Below the pieces are notes generated by a model, which worked only from the letters and a program-made list of their open reading frames with translations, made no database searches and was not told where the DNA came from. The position numbers and the translations under genes were made by a program. 64,000 nt of DNA from Nocardioides jejuensis (GTDB lineage: Bacteria; Actinomycetota; Actinomycetes; Propionibacteriales; Nocardioidaceae), in NCBI RefSeq assembly GCF_004337475.1, contig NZ_SJZJ01000002.1, positions 62,001-126,000 on the forward strand, in the 5' to 3' direction. Of this stretch, positions 1 through 9,431 are shown in pieces; positions within the stretch are counted from its first letter, which is position 1, and every line of letters begins with the position of its first letter.

Positions 1-23
1 TAGCTCGGCGCCGCGCGCGACCC

Positions 24-227
24 TCATCCGTTACTAGGTTCGCTGCTATCGCGCTGCTCGGCAGTTGCCGGTGCAGGCCCTTGCAGCGCCCAGAGGCTCA
101 CCGCCACGACAGCCAGCCCGATGTAGATGCCCCGCACATCGCCTGCCCACACGCCGAGTCCGCAGATGGCAAGCCCAACGTACGTCCCGAACGGGACTGC
201 CAGGAGCCAGGCGAACCAGCGAGTCAT
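24..227 (-). CDS. small two-helix membrane protein, unknown function
   Basis: A 67-residue protein made almost entirely of two hydrophobic stretches (about residues 4-22 and 27-50) with a polar tail ending SSEPSNG. A longer reading from 320 exists, but its extra 31 residues are polar and cysteine-rich and do not look like a leader, so the internal ATG at 227 (MTRWFAWLL) is preferred. No family is recognised. It lies in a run of small orphan genes whose base composition looks less GC-rich than the rest of the window, which suggests acquired DNA. It could be a DUF-type membrane protein. Function cannot be inferred. Confidence 0.45.
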   Translation of the reverse strand: MTRWFAWLLAVPFGTYVGLAICGLGVWAGDVRGIYIGLAVVAVSLWALQGPAPATAEQRDSSEPSNG

Positions 228-289
228 GCGGCCAGTGTCGCAGTCGCCTGCGCATTCGCTGCACAGATTCGGCGTTCGAAACTCGGCAT

Positions 290-311
290 GAACCGAACTG
301 CTCGCGGCGTG
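290..311 (+). repeat. imperfect dispersed repeat, copy 1 (copy 2 at 702-723)
   Basis: These 22 bases match 702-723 at 19 of 22 positions. Copy 2 ends in the ATG that starts the gene at 721; copy 1 ends in GTG at 309. That GTG opens a 13-codon frame ending in TGA at 348-350 and starting MSGHAAP. It looks like the 5' remnant of a gene whose body has been lost. Confidence 0.5.
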
Positions 312-360
312 AGCGGTCACGCTGCGCCGTCCTGGCCGCGGCAGAACTGATTGGTAGGTC

Positions 361-663
361 TCAGCTGCCGACGATCAGAAAAAGACACCACATCGCTGAA
401 AGGATGGCCGGAAGGCTCAACGCAGCGCCCGCCACGCAACCAAGGCCGAAGGGTCGCCATTCAGACGTCACCTGCAGGGCAAGCCCGCCTGCAGCCGTAA
501 CGGCTGCAACTACCAGCGTCGGCTTGAAGAACGCATCCCCGTCCGGCCCCGAGCGAAACCAGAGGTAGTTGGCGCCGACTGCAACCACCAAACCCGTGAC
601 AAGGCCAGCGAAGAACCGCGCGCCACCCCAATCCTCGCCGAAGCTCGACGGTTCGGTCGCCAT
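361..663 (-). CDS. small membrane protein, unknown function
   Basis: A 100-residue protein with three predicted membrane segments (about residues 16-36, 49-66 and 74-97), the last ending AMWCLFLIVGS. The N-terminus (MATEPSSFGEDWGG) is polar and likely cytoplasmic. No motif or family is recognised. The stop codon lies inside an inverted repeat (CGGCAG at 339-344, CTGCCG at 365-370) that could act as a terminator. The start at 663 is the only one that keeps the first hydrophobic segment. It is probably a real gene because the hydrophobic pattern is regular and the opposite-strand readings are low-complexity. Confidence 0.5.
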   Translation of the reverse strand: MATEPSSFGEDWGGARFFAGLVTGLVVAVGANYLWFRSGPDGDAFFKPTLVVAAVTAAGGLALQVTSEWRPFGLGCVAGAALSLPAILSAMWCLFLIVGS

Positions 664-701
664 GCGTTGACGCTAATGCCGGCTGTGCGGCGTCATTGGC
701 A

Positions 702-723
702 GAACCGAACTATTCGCGGCATG
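702..723 (+). repeat. imperfect dispersed repeat, copy 2
   Basis: Matches 290-311 at 19 of 22 positions. It covers the promoter-proximal region and start codon of the gene at 721. Shorter matches to its end (TCGCGGCATG) occur at 1434-1443 and 1557-1566, each again touching a start codon. Confidence 0.5.
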
Positions 724-1143
724 TCCGAGCGGTTCGCCATGTGCTTCCGTCACGATGTCGACATGACGAATCTCGTCCGCGTTGGGTACTGGCGGAGCGC
801 ACTGGAGCCTGATTTGCCGCACCCAAGCTCCTACGTCGACCTGGCGTGGAACGAGGAAGAGTGCAACGTCGTTGTCGACTATCTGCGCGGCGGGCTACCG
901 GTGCTGCACATGCTTGGCTTCTCGCCTTGTCGTATGTGCGACCTCGCCCAGAACGGAAGCGCGGAGCTGACTGACGGTGCCTATCTGTGGCCAGAAGGGC
1001 TTGCGCACTACGTCGAGCGCCACCGGGTGCGTCTTCCAGGGGAATTCGAGCGTCATGTGCTCCAGCGCTGGGAGACCCTCGAAGCGGCGGCAGTGGCGAG
1101 TCGCCAGGTTGCTCCTTCGGACTGGCTGCGCATGACGCAATAG
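721..1143 (+). CDS. hypothetical protein with a CxxC pair, cytosolic
   Basis: A 140-residue soluble protein. The middle carries a CRMCD motif followed by NGSAELTDGAYLWPEGLAHY and a C-terminal helix (LPGEFERHVLQRWETLE). The CxxC followed by a Trp-Pro-Glu-Gly-Leu segment resembles a family of small actinobacterial hypothetical proteins, but no function is known to me. The start at 721 is preferred over 667 because the first 18 residues of the longer form are Arg-rich and unstructured, and because TCGCGGC-ATG also occurs at other starts in this islet. A single CxxC pair could bind metal only with partners elsewhere; this is speculation. Confidence 0.5.
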   Translation: MSERFAMCFRHDVDMTNLVRVGYWRSALEPDLPHPSSYVDLAWNEEECNVVVDYLRGGLPVLHMLGFSPCRMCDLAQNGSAELTDGAYLWPEGLAHYVERHRVRLPGEFERHVLQRWETLEAAAVASRQVAPSDWLRMTQ

Positions 1144-1188
1144 CGGCAGATCCGCAGGCTAGCGCCTGGGCCGCAATACCGCCGCTGA
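1144..1188 (+). repeat. intergenic hairpin carrying the islet motif CGGCAGATCCG
   Basis: Directly after the stop of the preceding gene, an imperfect stem-loop is flanked by AGCGGC/GCCGCT with an inner AGGC/GCCT stem. CGGCAGATCCG or close variants also occur at 339-350, 698-707, 2269-2280, 2742-2752 and 3626-3638, mostly just after genes and always in this orientation. Confidence 0.4.
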
Positions 1189-1443
1189 GTACTGACGAGC
1201 CCATGAATTGACCTCACACTCAGCTGCGAAGTCGCGTGCGGCGCCTTCGCTCTCGAAGTGGAGAGCCTGCGTGACTCGCGGGGTCCATTGCGACTGCCCG
1301 GAGCGCTCGGACTCAGTCGAGTAGAACAGCACCTGACCGTCGGCCACACGCACCGTCACCGTCCAGGCGTCTTGGTAATGCTCCGCGCGACGCGTTCGAC
1401 TACCCACAGCCACATGATCCCTTAGATGCGCGTATCGCGGCAT
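1159..1443 (-). CDS. hypothetical protein, 94 residues
   Basis: A small, charged, probably cytosolic protein. Alternating strands (AWTVTVRVADGQVLFYSTE) are followed by a helix (EGAARDFAAECEVNSWARQ), an alpha-beta pattern typical of a folded domain rather than a chance reading. No family is recognised. The ATG at 1443 lies in the repeated TCGCGGCATG element, which reads towards it on the opposite strand. There is no operon context: its neighbours point the other way. Confidence 0.4.
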   Translation of the reverse strand: MPRYAHLRDHVAVGSRTRRAEHYQDAWTVTVRVADGQVLFYSTESERSGQSQWTPRVTQALHFESEGAARDFAAECEVNSWARQYSAAVLRPRR

Positions 1444-1551
1444 GAGCAGTCACGCGGTGCCGCACTGATCGCCGCATAAGCGCGTGTTTTCAGCATGGGC
1501 GAACAGCCGCCGCGGTATCGGCACTTCCGAGACTCAGTGCGACGGCGCCCC

Positions 1552-1557
1552 TATGCT
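1552..1557 (+). promoter_or_regulatory. -10 box of a leaderless promoter
   Basis: TATGCT lies 6 nt before the ATG at 1564, so transcription should start at or next to the start codon. No ribosome-binding site is present. This supports 1564 over 1495 as the start. Confidence 0.6.
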
Positions 1558-1563
1558 CGCGGC

Positions 1564-2241
1564 ATGCATCGGTCGAGCCTTCTCGGACTCCTGGTAGCAC
1601 TGCTCGTCACCGCCGCGTGCAATCCCGCCGAGGACCCGACGGCGACGAGCCCAGGCGCAGGCATAAACGAGCCGAGCATGTCCCCGTCGGTGTTCCCTTC
1701 GCCAAACGACGTCACAGACGGTCCCTCGGCTTCTGGCGGAAGCTACGTCCCTTGGGAAGCGATCGTCGACGAGGCAACCGGGATCCGATTCGTGACGTCC
1801 AGCCGCATGGGAAGTGCCGAGAGTCGCAAGCCGAGGATCCAGCAGCAGGGGACACAGACCGCGCGGTACTACGAAGGCGGCGACCTACGCTTCCCGGACC
1901 GGCTGGGCATGAACGTTGCGATCTTTCCGGAGGATCCTCGCTCAGCCCGCGAGGTGGCCCAGCAGAGCCGTTCGCTTGCAGCGACCGCATTCTCTGCAGA
2001 CGGCGAAGTCAGCCCCGTCGGTCCCGTGATCCACAGACCGACCGCCCACGAAGATGCATACAACTACGAACTAGCAATTGACCTTGGGCACGGCGCAGGG
2101 CTGCCAGCACTATTCACCGCGGTCAGGTGCGACACCGGAACCGTTCTTCTCGAGACCCTCGCGTTCGGCACGACGCCAAACCGCCGCCAGCTCGCCAAGT
2201 TCCACGACGCGTTCCGGGACGGCGTTCGCTGCCCGACCTGA
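1564..2241 (+). CDS. putative lipoprotein, unknown function
   Basis: A 225-residue exported protein. Residues 1-19 form a lipoprotein signal (MHRSSLLGLLVALLVTAAC) with the acylation cysteine at 19. A Ser/Pro/Thr-rich linker to about residue 60 would lift the globular part off the membrane. The globular part (about 62-225) has a mixed strand/helix pattern, with DEATGIRFVTSSRM near its start and a late cysteine pair (AVRCDTG and GVRCPT) that may form a disulfide. Similar Ser-rich lipoproteins are common in actinobacteria; no function is assigned. The leaderless promoter fixes the start. Confidence 0.6.
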   Translation: MHRSSLLGLLVALLVTAACNPAEDPTATSPGAGINEPSMSPSVFPSPNDVTDGPSASGGSYVPWEAIVDEATGIRFVTSSRMGSAESRKPRIQQQGTQTARYYEGGDLRFPDRLGMNVAIFPEDPRSAREVAQQSRSLAATAFSADGEVSPVGPVIHRPTAHEDAYNYELAIDLGHGAGLPALFTAVRCDTGTVLLETLAFGTTPNRRQLAKFHDAFRDGVRCPT

Positions 2242-2268
2242 GCCGCATCGGTAGAGCCGCGCCAACCG

Positions 2269-2302
2269 CGGCAGATCCGAGTGCCGCAGCGCGGTGTCTG
2301 CC
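2269..2302 (+). repeat. islet-motif hairpin downstream of the lipoprotein gene
   Basis: CGGCAGA at 2269-2275 pairs with TCTGCCG at about 2296-2302, with an inner CCG/CGG pair. It begins with the same CGGCAGATCCG motif seen after other genes of the islet. Confidence 0.45.
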
Positions 2303-2338
2303 GGTCGCTCGACCTCCCTCCGAGGGACACTTCACTTT

Positions 2339-2724
2339 GTGTCCCTCATTCAGTACGCCGACCCTGACTTTCGGATCTGTCGCCTCCGTTCGAGGGGCTA
2401 GTTGCCCTCCAGCGACGGGCTGAAGCACTGGAGTGGGGCACGCGGTGGTCCTCGGAGGCAGCACTTCGGGCACAGTTGCGCGACGACGAAGTGCTGCTGA
2501 TGACCTTCATGCGCGAAGAACTGGGAGGCGGCGTCCGCGCCATCCGGTGCCTTGTACTCGCAGCGCTCGCCGAGGACTCGGCTGGAGGTCTTGCGACCAT
2601 CGACGTCGAGCCGGAACGACTGCCGTCGATGGGCCGGGAGGTAGCCGACGCCGCAGTGCGCCGCTCGCTGCATCGTGTCTTTCGGCTCGGGTTGAACGGC
2701 ATCCAGGTCGTTTCCAAGCCCTGA
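2339..2724 (+). pseudogene. probable frameshifted or truncated small gene
   Basis: A GTG at 2339, with GAGGG upstream, opens a frame that reads SLIQYADPDFRI and stops after 20 codons. A second frame is open from 2368 to the TGA ending at 2724 and reads like a real protein (DLSPPFEGLVALQRRAE, then AALRAQLRDDEVLLMTFMRE, ending GLNGIQVVSKP). It has no good start until a TTG at 2476, well inside protein-like sequence. The simplest reading is one gene of about 125 codons broken by a small indel near 2366-2385. It could also be a gene starting at an unusual codon, or an assembly error. No family is recognised. Confidence 0.4.
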
Positions 2725-2783
2725 GCCCGGCATTGGGACATCGGCAGATCTCTTCAGTGCTCCCGGAACAACAACGACTCCAC

Positions 2784-2789
2784 TAGGTT
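2784..2789 (+). promoter_or_regulatory. -10 box of a leaderless promoter
   Basis: TAGGTT lies 6 nt before the ATG at 2796; no ribosome-binding site is visible. Confidence 0.6.
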
Positions 2790-2795
2790 CACGGC

Positions 2796-3563
2796 ATGGG
2801 CGCTTGGGGACCTGCGATCTTCTCGGACGACACGGCCTGTGACATTCGTGGTGACTATCGCGAGCTTCTTGAGGATCAGGTTCCGGACGACGAAGCGACG
2901 CAACAGACCATTGATGCATACGCCCACCTCGGCGAGGACGAGAAGCACGCCTTTTGGCTTGTCCTGGCTGCCGCCCAATCAGCCCTTGGCCGGCTCGACG
3001 ACAACGTCAAGACGCGTGCACTTGAGGTGATCGACCGCGGAATCGGCCTCGAACTGTGGGAGGAAGAAGGACCCCGCGAACTCGCTAAGCGCAAGGCTTC
3101 TCTGGCGAAACTCCGCACTCAACTCACAGGCGAGCAGCCGGTCCGCAAGGCGGTCCGTCGTCCGTGGCGCGACGTCACCGAACTGGCGGCGGGCGACGTT
3201 CTCGCTTTCGAAACGGCCGGGACCCTCAGATTGCTTCGCGTACTTCGGATCGACGATCACCGAGTTGGCATTGCGCCAATCGTCGGCTGGCTCGACTGGG
3301 CCGGAAATCGGGTTCCGTCAGAGCGCAAGATTCGCAAACTCAAGGTCCGAATGCGCGCACACGACGGCCTTCGCAGCACGCAGGCGCGAAGCGACACCTA
3401 TCGAGTCGCCCGTCACCGGAAGAAGGACCCCGACTGGGCCGGACTCGGCTTCAAGGTCGTCGCCCACCTCCGCCCTCGACCGGAGGACACACGCGCCGAG
3501 GCATGGAGCTACACCGCATGGACGGGCTTGGCGCGAATCCTCGAAAGCGACCGTGGCGCCTAG
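2796..3563 (+). CDS. DUF4259-like protein, unknown function
   Basis: A 255-residue soluble protein. The first 90 residues (starting MGAWGPAIFSDDTACDIR) resemble DUF4259-type domains, small proteins that begin MGxWG and are scattered in bacterial accessory regions. Then comes a helical stretch (LWEEEGPRELAKRKASLAKL) and a beta-rich second half from about residue 125 (WRDVTELAAGDVLAFETAG), ending in a Trp-rich segment. The two-part structure suggests a small domain fused to a barrel-like domain. There is no signal peptide or catalytic motif. It is the last gene of the islet. The family assignment is from memory of the N-terminal motif and is tentative. Confidence 0.55.
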   Translation: MGAWGPAIFSDDTACDIRGDYRELLEDQVPDDEATQQTIDAYAHLGEDEKHAFWLVLAAAQSALGRLDDNVKTRALEVIDRGIGLELWEEEGPRELAKRKASLAKLRTQLTGEQPVRKAVRRPWRDVTELAAGDVLAFETAGTLRLLRVLRIDDHRVGIAPIVGWLDWAGNRVPSERKIRKLKVRMRAHDGLRSTQARSDTYRVARHRKKDPDWAGLGFKVVAHLRPRPEDTRAEAWSYTAWTGLARILESDRGA

Positions 3564-3660
3564 CTGGCACAGCCACGGGAGTGAAGATCACGGGATGCCA
3601 GTTGACCTCGGCAACGCCCTCAATTCGGTAGATCCGCACGCATGCCCTCAAGACGCACAA

Positions 3661-3691
3661 CGGGCGGCCACCCACGAAGGGTGGCCGCCCG
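3661..3691 (-). terminator. rho-independent-type terminator after rbpA
   Basis: A perfect 13-bp stem (3661-3673 with 3679-3691) encloses a 5-nt loop, 20 bp beyond the rbpA stop. It lacks a clear U-tract, as is common in actinobacteria. It may serve both strands. Confidence 0.75.
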
Positions 3692-3711
3692 GCGTACAAC
3701 GGAGCAGAAGC

Positions 3712-4071
3712 TCAGAAGATGATGTCGCCCGACTTGCGGCGCGAGCGGAGGAGCTGCAGCGCCTCCTCGAGGATGTCCTTGGCCTCGTCCTCGGAGCGGC
3801 GCTCCTTCACGTAGGCCAGGTGCGTCTTGTACGGCTCGATCTTGACGGCCGGCGGCGCGTTCTCCGCGTCGAGACCGGCGGGCAGACCGCAGCGCGGGCA
3901 GTCCCACGACTCGGGCGCGACGGCCTCGAGCGCGAAGGTCACCACAGAGCGGTGCTCCTTCGAGCAGAAGTAGGTGACACTCTGTCGCGGTGCGGCATCG
4001 CCGCGCTCCGCCTCACCCATCGGACCGGCACCGACCCGACTACCGCGGATCGCGTTTCCAGCTCCAGCCAA
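3712..4071 (-). CDS. rbpA: RNA polymerase-binding protein RbpA
   Basis: A 119-residue actinobacterial transcription activator that binds RNA polymerase and the principal sigma factor. Family features: an N-terminal AIRGSRVG stretch, a beta-rich core with Cys/His residues (FCSKEH and CPRCG, about residues 35-62), and the C-terminal sigma-interaction helix with ERRSEDEAKDILEEAL and LRSRRKSGD. The Cys/His set places it with the zinc-containing RbpA proteins of Streptomyces rather than the mycobacterial type. Translation begins at TTG 4071, preceded by GAGGAGAA; this start keeps the conserved RGSR segment. It is a single gene downstream of secG with its own terminator. Confidence 0.93.
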   Translation of the reverse strand: MAGAGNAIRGSRVGAGPMGEAERGDAAPRQSVTYFCSKEHRSVVTFALEAVAPESWDCPRCGLPAGLDAENAPPAVKIEPYKTHLAYVKERRSEDEAKDILEEALQLLRSRRKSGDIIF

Positions 4072-4104
4072 CTTCGTCGTTCTCCTCGTGAAAAAGCGTG
4101 TGGC

Positions 4105-4341
4105 TCAGGCGCCGTAGGCGTAGAGCAGGCCCAGCGCGACGATGCACGCCGACCAGACGAGACCCAGCCCGACCGTCAGGCGGTCGAGGTTGCGCTCCGC
4201 GACGGACGAACCGCCGAGCGTGCTCGAGACGCCGCCGCCGAACATGTCGGACAGGCCTCCGCCGCGGCCCTTGTGCAGGAGCACGAGGATGACGAGCAGG
4301 AAGCTGGTGGCGACGAGCAGGATCGTCAGGAGCAGGGTCAC
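4105..4341 (-). CDS. secG: preprotein translocase subunit SecG
   Basis: A 78-residue membrane protein with two transmembrane helices (about residues 2-21 and 55-75) joined by the Gly-rich loop GGGLSDMFGGGVSS, the SecG signature. It assists SecYE in protein export. GTG 4341 is used as start; TAGAGT lies 8 nt upstream, so it may have its own short-leader promoter. It follows tpiA by 45 bp, the usual actinobacterial gap-pgk-tpiA-secG order, and is probably co-transcribed with glycolysis. Confidence 0.95.
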   Translation of the reverse strand: MTLLLTILLVATSFLLVILVLLHKGRGGGLSDMFGGGVSSTLGGSSVAERNLDRLTVGLGLVWSACIVALGLLYAYGA

Positions 4342-4386
4342 GATGCGGAACTCTACTTCACGTCTGGTCGGGTTCTGCGCCCCGGC

Positions 4387-5184
4387 TCAGAGCACCGGCA
4401 TGTCGTAGAAACGGCAAATGCCGCCGAACTCGTCCGCCTGCAGGCTGGCACCGCCCACAAGCGCTCCGTCGACGTCGGCCTTGGCCATGATTCCGCCAAT
4501 GTTGCCGGCCTTGACCGAGCCGCCGTACAGGACGCGTACGGCGTCAGCCGTGGCGTCACCGTGCGTCTCGCGGATCCGCTCGCGGATCGCGTGGCAGACC
4601 TCCTGAGCGTCGTCCGGGGTCGCGACCTCGCCCGTGCCGATGGCCCAGACGGGCTCGTAGGCGATGACGAGCGCGCCGACCTGCTCAGCGGTGAGACCGG
4701 CGAGCGAGCCGTCGACCTGCGCGAGGCAGTGACCGACCTGCTCCCCCGCCTTGCGGACGTCGAGACCCTCGCCGACGCACACGATCGGCGTCATGCCGGC
4801 CTTGATGGTCGCCTTCGCCTTGGCGTTGACGATCTCGTCGGTCTCCGCGTGGTACTCGCGACGCTCGGAGTGGCCCACGACCACGAACGTGCAGCCGAGC
4901 TTGGCCAGCATCGCCGCGGAGATCTCGCCGGTGTAGGCGCCGGACTCGTGCACGGAGACGTCCTGCGCGCCGTACTTGATGCCGAGGCGGTCGCCAGAGA
5001 CGACCGACTGCACCGAACGGATGTCGGTGAACGGCGGGATGACGGCGACCTCGACCCGGGCGAAGTCGTGCTTCTTGTCCGACAGCGTGACCGCGAGCTT
5101 CTGCACCAGGACAACGGCCTCCTGGTGGTTGAGGTTCATCTTCCAGTTGCCCGCCATCAGCGGGACGCGCGGCGCGCGAGCCAT
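4387..5184 (-). CDS. tpiA: triosephosphate isomerase
   Basis: A 265-residue TIM-barrel enzyme interconverting dihydroxyacetone phosphate and glyceraldehyde 3-phosphate. Visible active-site elements: the N-terminal AGNWKMN with the catalytic lysine, VVGHSERRE with the catalytic histidine, and [10 protein letters not shown] with the catalytic glutamate and the flexible loop. [10 protein letters not shown] binds phosphate. Full length. It follows pgk by 3 bp, so it is probably translated from the same mRNA. Confidence 0.98.
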   Translation of the reverse strand: MARAPRVPLMAGNWKMNLNHQEAVVLVQKLAVTLSDKKHDFARVEVAVIPPFTDIRSVQSVVSGDRLGIKYGAQDVSVHESGAYTGEISAAMLAKLGCTFVVVGHSERREYHAETDEIVNAKAKATIKAGMTPIVCVGEGLDVRKAGEQVGHCLAQVDGSLAGLTAEQVGALVIAYEPVWAIGTGEVATPDDAQEVCHAIRERIRETHGDATADAVRVLYGGSVKAGNIGGIMAKADVDGALVGGASLQADEFGGICRFYDMPVL

Positions 5185-5187
5185 GAG

Positions 5188-6378
5188 TCAGCCCCCCAGA
5201 ACGTCGATGCCGGGGAGGGTCTTGCCCTCGAGGTACTCCAGCGAGGCACCGCCACCCGTGGAGATGTGGCCGAACGCCGCCTCGTCGAAGCCGAGCGTGC
5301 GGACCGCAGCAGCGGAGTCGCCACCACCCACGACCGACAGGCCGTCCGTCGTCGTCAGGGCCTCGGCGACGGCACGCGTGCCCTCGGCGAACGCGGCCTG
5401 CTCGAAGACGCCCATCGGACCGTTCCAGAAGACCGTCTTGGCGTCAGCGAGCGCCGCAGCGAACGCCTTGCCGGACTCCGGACCGATGTCCAGGCCGAGC
5501 GCCTCCGCCGGGATCTCGGACGCCGCGACGACGCGCGCCGAAGCCTCGTCACCGAACGCGTCGGCCACCACGATGTCGGTCGGCAGGATGATCTCGACGC
5601 CGGTCTCCGCAGCACGGGCCAGGTAGTCGAGGCAGACCGGGATCTGGTCCTCCTCGAGCAGCGACTTGCCGACCTCGTGGCCCTGGGCCTTGAGGAAGGT
5701 GAAGACCATGCCGCCGCCGATCAGCAGCTTGTCCGCCTTGCCCAGCAGGTTGTCAATGACACCGAGCTTGTCGGAGACCTTCGAGCCACCCAGGACGACC
5801 GCGTAAGGACGCTCCGGAGTCTCGGTGAGACGCTTGAGGACGTCGATCTCCGCAGCGACGAGCGTGCCCATCGCGTGCGGGAGACGCTGCGCCACGTCGT
5901 ACACCGAGGCCTGCTTGCGGTGGACGACACCGAAGCCGTCGGAGACGAACGCGTCCGCCAGGGACGCGAGCTCATCAGCGAAGGCACCGCGCTCCGCATC
6001 GTCCTTGGACGTCTCGCCGGCGTTGAACCGGACGTTCTCCAGCAGCGCCACCTGGCCGTCAGCCAGACCCGCCACGACGGCCTGCGCCGACGAGCCGACC
6101 GTGTCGGCCGCGAACGCCACCGGCGCACCCAGCAGCTCGCCCAGACGCGCGGCGACCGGCGCCAGCGAGTAGCGGTCCTCCGGCTCACCCTTCGGGCGGC
6201 CCAGGTGGGCGGTCACCACGACACGGGCGCCGGCGTCGGCAAGGGCCTTGATCGTCGGCACCGAGGCGCGGATGCGGCCGTCGTCGGTGATGGTGGTCCC
6301 GTCGAGCGGAACGTTCAGGTCGCTGCGGACGAGGACGCGCTTGCCGCGCACGTCGCCCAGGTTCTCGATGCCAGTCAC
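5188..6378 (-). CDS. pgk: phosphoglycerate kinase
   Basis: A 396-residue two-domain glycolytic kinase making ATP from 1,3-bisphosphoglycerate. Signatures: [14 protein letters not shown] (N-terminal substrate domain), [26 protein letters not shown], the C-terminal nucleotide-binding NGPMGVFEQ and [11 protein letters not shown]. Full length with no missing residues in the parts checked. It starts at GTG 6378, 3 bp after the gap stop. Middle gene of gap-pgk-tpiA. Confidence 0.98.
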   Translation of the reverse strand: MTGIENLGDVRGKRVLVRSDLNVPLDGTTITDDGRIRASVPTIKALADAGARVVVTAHLGRPKGEPEDRYSLAPVAARLGELLGAPVAFAADTVGSSAQAVVAGLADGQVALLENVRFNAGETSKDDAERGAFADELASLADAFVSDGFGVVHRKQASVYDVAQRLPHAMGTLVAAEIDVLKRLTETPERPYAVVLGGSKVSDKLGVIDNLLGKADKLLIGGGMVFTFLKAQGHEVGKSLLEEDQIPVCLDYLARAAETGVEIILPTDIVVADAFGDEASARVVAASEIPAEALGLDIGPESGKAFAAALADAKTVFWNGPMGVFEQAAFAEGTRAVAEALTTTDGLSVVGGGDSAAAVRTLGFDEAAFGHISTGGGASLEYLEGKTLPGIDVLGG

Positions 6379-6381
6379 GCG

Positions 6382-7413
<1,032 letters not shown>

Positions 7414-7449
7414 GCGACGTCGGGCGCGAGGCAACAGGGTGAGCGCGGG

Positions 7450-8436
7450 TCAGGCCTCGTCGGCCAGCATCTCGGGCGTCAGCGACGCCTCGGTGTCCGG
7501 GATGCCGAGGTCCTTGGCCTGCTTGTCGGCCATGGCCAGCAGGCGGCGGATCCGGCCGGCGATCGCGTCCTTGGTGAGGACCGGGTCGTGGAGCTGGCCG
7601 AGCTCCTCGAGGGAGGCCTGCTTGTGCTCGAGACGCAGGTGGCCCGCGAGCTTGAGGTGGTCCGGGACGTCGGCGCCGAGGATCTCCAAGGCCCGCTCGA
7701 CGCGCGCACCGGCGGCGACAGCTGCCCGGGCCGAACGACGCAGGTTGGCGTCGTCGAAGTTGGCCAGGCGGTTGGCGGTCGCGCGCACCTCGCGGCGCAT
7801 GCGGCGCTCCTCCCAGGCCATGAGCGTCTCGTGGGCACCGAGTCGGGTCAGCAGCTCGCCGATGGCGTCGCCGTCACGGATGACGACGCGGTCGACGCCG
7901 CGGACCTCGCGGGCCTTCGCCTGGATACCGAGGCGGCGGGCAACACCGACGAGGGCCAGCGCGGCCTCGGGGCCGGGGCAGGTCACCTCGAGGGACGACG
8001 ACCGGCCGGGCTCGGTCAGCGAACCGTGAGCGAGGAACGCACCCCGCCAGGCCGCGACCGCGTCGCAGGCACCGCCGGAGACGACCTGCGGCGGCAGGCC
8101 GCGGACCGGGCGGCCACGCTGGTCGAGGAGACCCGTCTGGCGAGCCAGCTGCTCGCCGTCACGGACGACACGGAGCACGTAGCGGCTGCCGCGACGGATG
8201 CCGGCACCCTGGACGACAGCGACCTCGGAGTTGTGGCCGAACATCTCCGCGATGTCCCTGCGCAGACGGCGCGCTGCACCGCCCGTGTCGAGCTCGGCCT
8301 CGACCACGATCCGTCCGGAGACGATGTGGATGCCACCAGCGAAGCGGAGCATCGTCGAGACCTCGGCCTTGCGGCAACACGTCTTCGTGACCACGCTGCT
8401 GGCCAGCTCGGACTTCACCTGTGCCGTCATCGCCAT
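7450..8436 (-). CDS. whiA: DNA-binding protein WhiA
   Basis: A 328-residue conserved regulator. In Streptomyces it activates sporulation-division genes together with WhiB; in non-sporulating relatives its role is less clear. The N-terminal two-thirds is the degenerate homing-endonuclease-like fold ([20 protein letters not shown] to about residue 215). The C-terminal part is the helix-turn-helix ([18 protein letters not shown]). It overlaps the end of yvcK: the yvcK TGA lies inside the WhiA start region, and a second ATG at 8430 forms an ATGA overlap and could be the true start. MAMTA- is usual in the family, so 8436 is kept. Confidence 0.95.
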   Translation of the reverse strand: MAMTAQVKSELASSVVTKTCCRKAEVSTMLRFAGGIHIVSGRIVVEAELDTGGAARRLRRDIAEMFGHNSEVAVVQGAGIRRGSRYVLRVVRDGEQLARQTGLLDQRGRPVRGLPPQVVSGGACDAVAAWRGAFLAHGSLTEPGRSSSLEVTCPGPEAALALVGVARRLGIQAKAREVRGVDRVVIRDGDAIGELLTRLGAHETLMAWEERRMRREVRATANRLANFDDANLRRSARAAVAAGARVERALEILGADVPDHLKLAGHLRLEHKQASLEELGQLHDPVLTKDAIAGRIRRLLAMADKQAKDLGIPDTEASLTPEMLADEA

Positions 8437-9431
8437 GGCGCGAATGATTCCACACCGCCGAAGATCCGGGCATACGCATCCGCGAGCCTGACCGGGTCGT
8501 GCTGCGTCGTGCTGCCGGCCACCGCCACCTCGGCGAGGACGAGCTGGGCACCGTGGGTCCCCAAAGCCCCCTCGAGGGCGACGGGATCGGGCACGCTGGC
8601 GACGTCGGCGAGCACCGTGTGGATCCTCAGCCCGGGAGCGTGCTCGAGCAGCGCGGCAACGTGGTCCTCAGGGGCGTAGCCGTCGGTCTCGCCCTTCTGC
8701 TCTCCCAGGTTGAGGACGACGAGGATCTTCGCGTCGGTCTCGACGAGGGCCTGCCGGAGCTCGGGCACCAGCAGGTGCGGGATCACCGAGGAGTACCAGG
8801 AGCCGGGGCCGAGCACGATCCAGTCGGCAGCGAGCACGGCAGCCACCGCCTCCGGACAGGCCGGGGCGGTCGCCGGGTCGAGACTGACGCTGGTGATGCG
8901 TCCGGGAGTCGTCGCCACCTGCACCTGTCCGCGCACGGTCGACCGCGCGTCCCTCTGCGTGGGGTCGTGGCCGATGACCTCGGCACAGAGGTCCACGCCG
9001 GCAAGCGTCATCGGCAGCACCCGTCCGCGGGCGTCGAGCAGCCGACCGACCCAGTCGAGGCCGTCGACGTGCTCCCCCAGCTGCTCCCAGAGGGCGACGA
9101 TGAGCAGGTTGCCGAGGCTGTGCCCCTTCATCTCCCCCTCGCCCGCGAAGCGGTGCTGCAGCACCTTGGCCCAGGTCTGGCCCCACTCGTCGTCGCCGCA
9201 CAGCGCCGCAAGAGCCATCCGCAGGTCGCCCGGAGGCAGCACCCCGAACTCCTCGCGGAGGCGGCCGGAGGAGCCGCCGTTGTCGGCCACCGTCACGACC
9301 GCCGTCAGGTCGTCGACGACACGACGCAGCGCGGCGAGCGACGCGGAGAGGCCGTGGCCGCCACCGAGGGCGACCACGGCGTCGGGAAGGATCGGCTGAC
9401 CCGTCAGGCCGGCCGCAAGCTCTGGCGTCAC
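8427..9431 (-). CDS. yvcK: gluconeogenesis factor YvcK/CofD-like protein
   Basis: A 334-residue protein of the CofD/YvcK superfamily. Relatives bind UDP-sugars and influence carbon metabolism and cell-wall synthesis. The N-terminal nucleotide-sugar motif is [18 protein letters not shown]. Other conserved stretches are [28 protein letters not shown] and [15 protein letters not shown]. The start is GTG 9431, which overlaps the rapZ stop as GTGA; a longer frame to 9539 has an Arg-rich, non-conserved N-terminus and was not used. It belongs to the conserved rapZ-yvcK-whiA cluster. Confidence 0.95.
   Translation of the reverse strand: MTPELAAGLTGQPILPDAVVALGGGHGLSASLAALRRVVDDLTAVVTVADNGGSSGRLREEFGVLPPGDLRMALAALCGDDEWGQTWAKVLQHRFAGEGEMKGHSLGNLLIVALWEQLGEHVDGLDWVGRLLDARGRVLPMTLAGVDLCAEVIGHDPTQRDARSTVRGQVQVATTPGRITSVSLDPATAPACPEAVAAVLAADWIVLGPGSWYSSVIPHLLVPELRQALVETDAKILVVLNLGEQKGETDGYAPEDHVAALLEHAPGLRIHTVLADVASVPDPVALEGALGTHGAQLVLAEVAVAGSTTQHDPVRLADAYARIFGGVESFAPWR

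Noticed and set aside
1-3640. A true integron cassette array
   Set aside because: The motif lacks the GTTRRRY core of attC sites, gene orientation is mixed, and no integrase is visible. Kept only as a repeat-laced islet.
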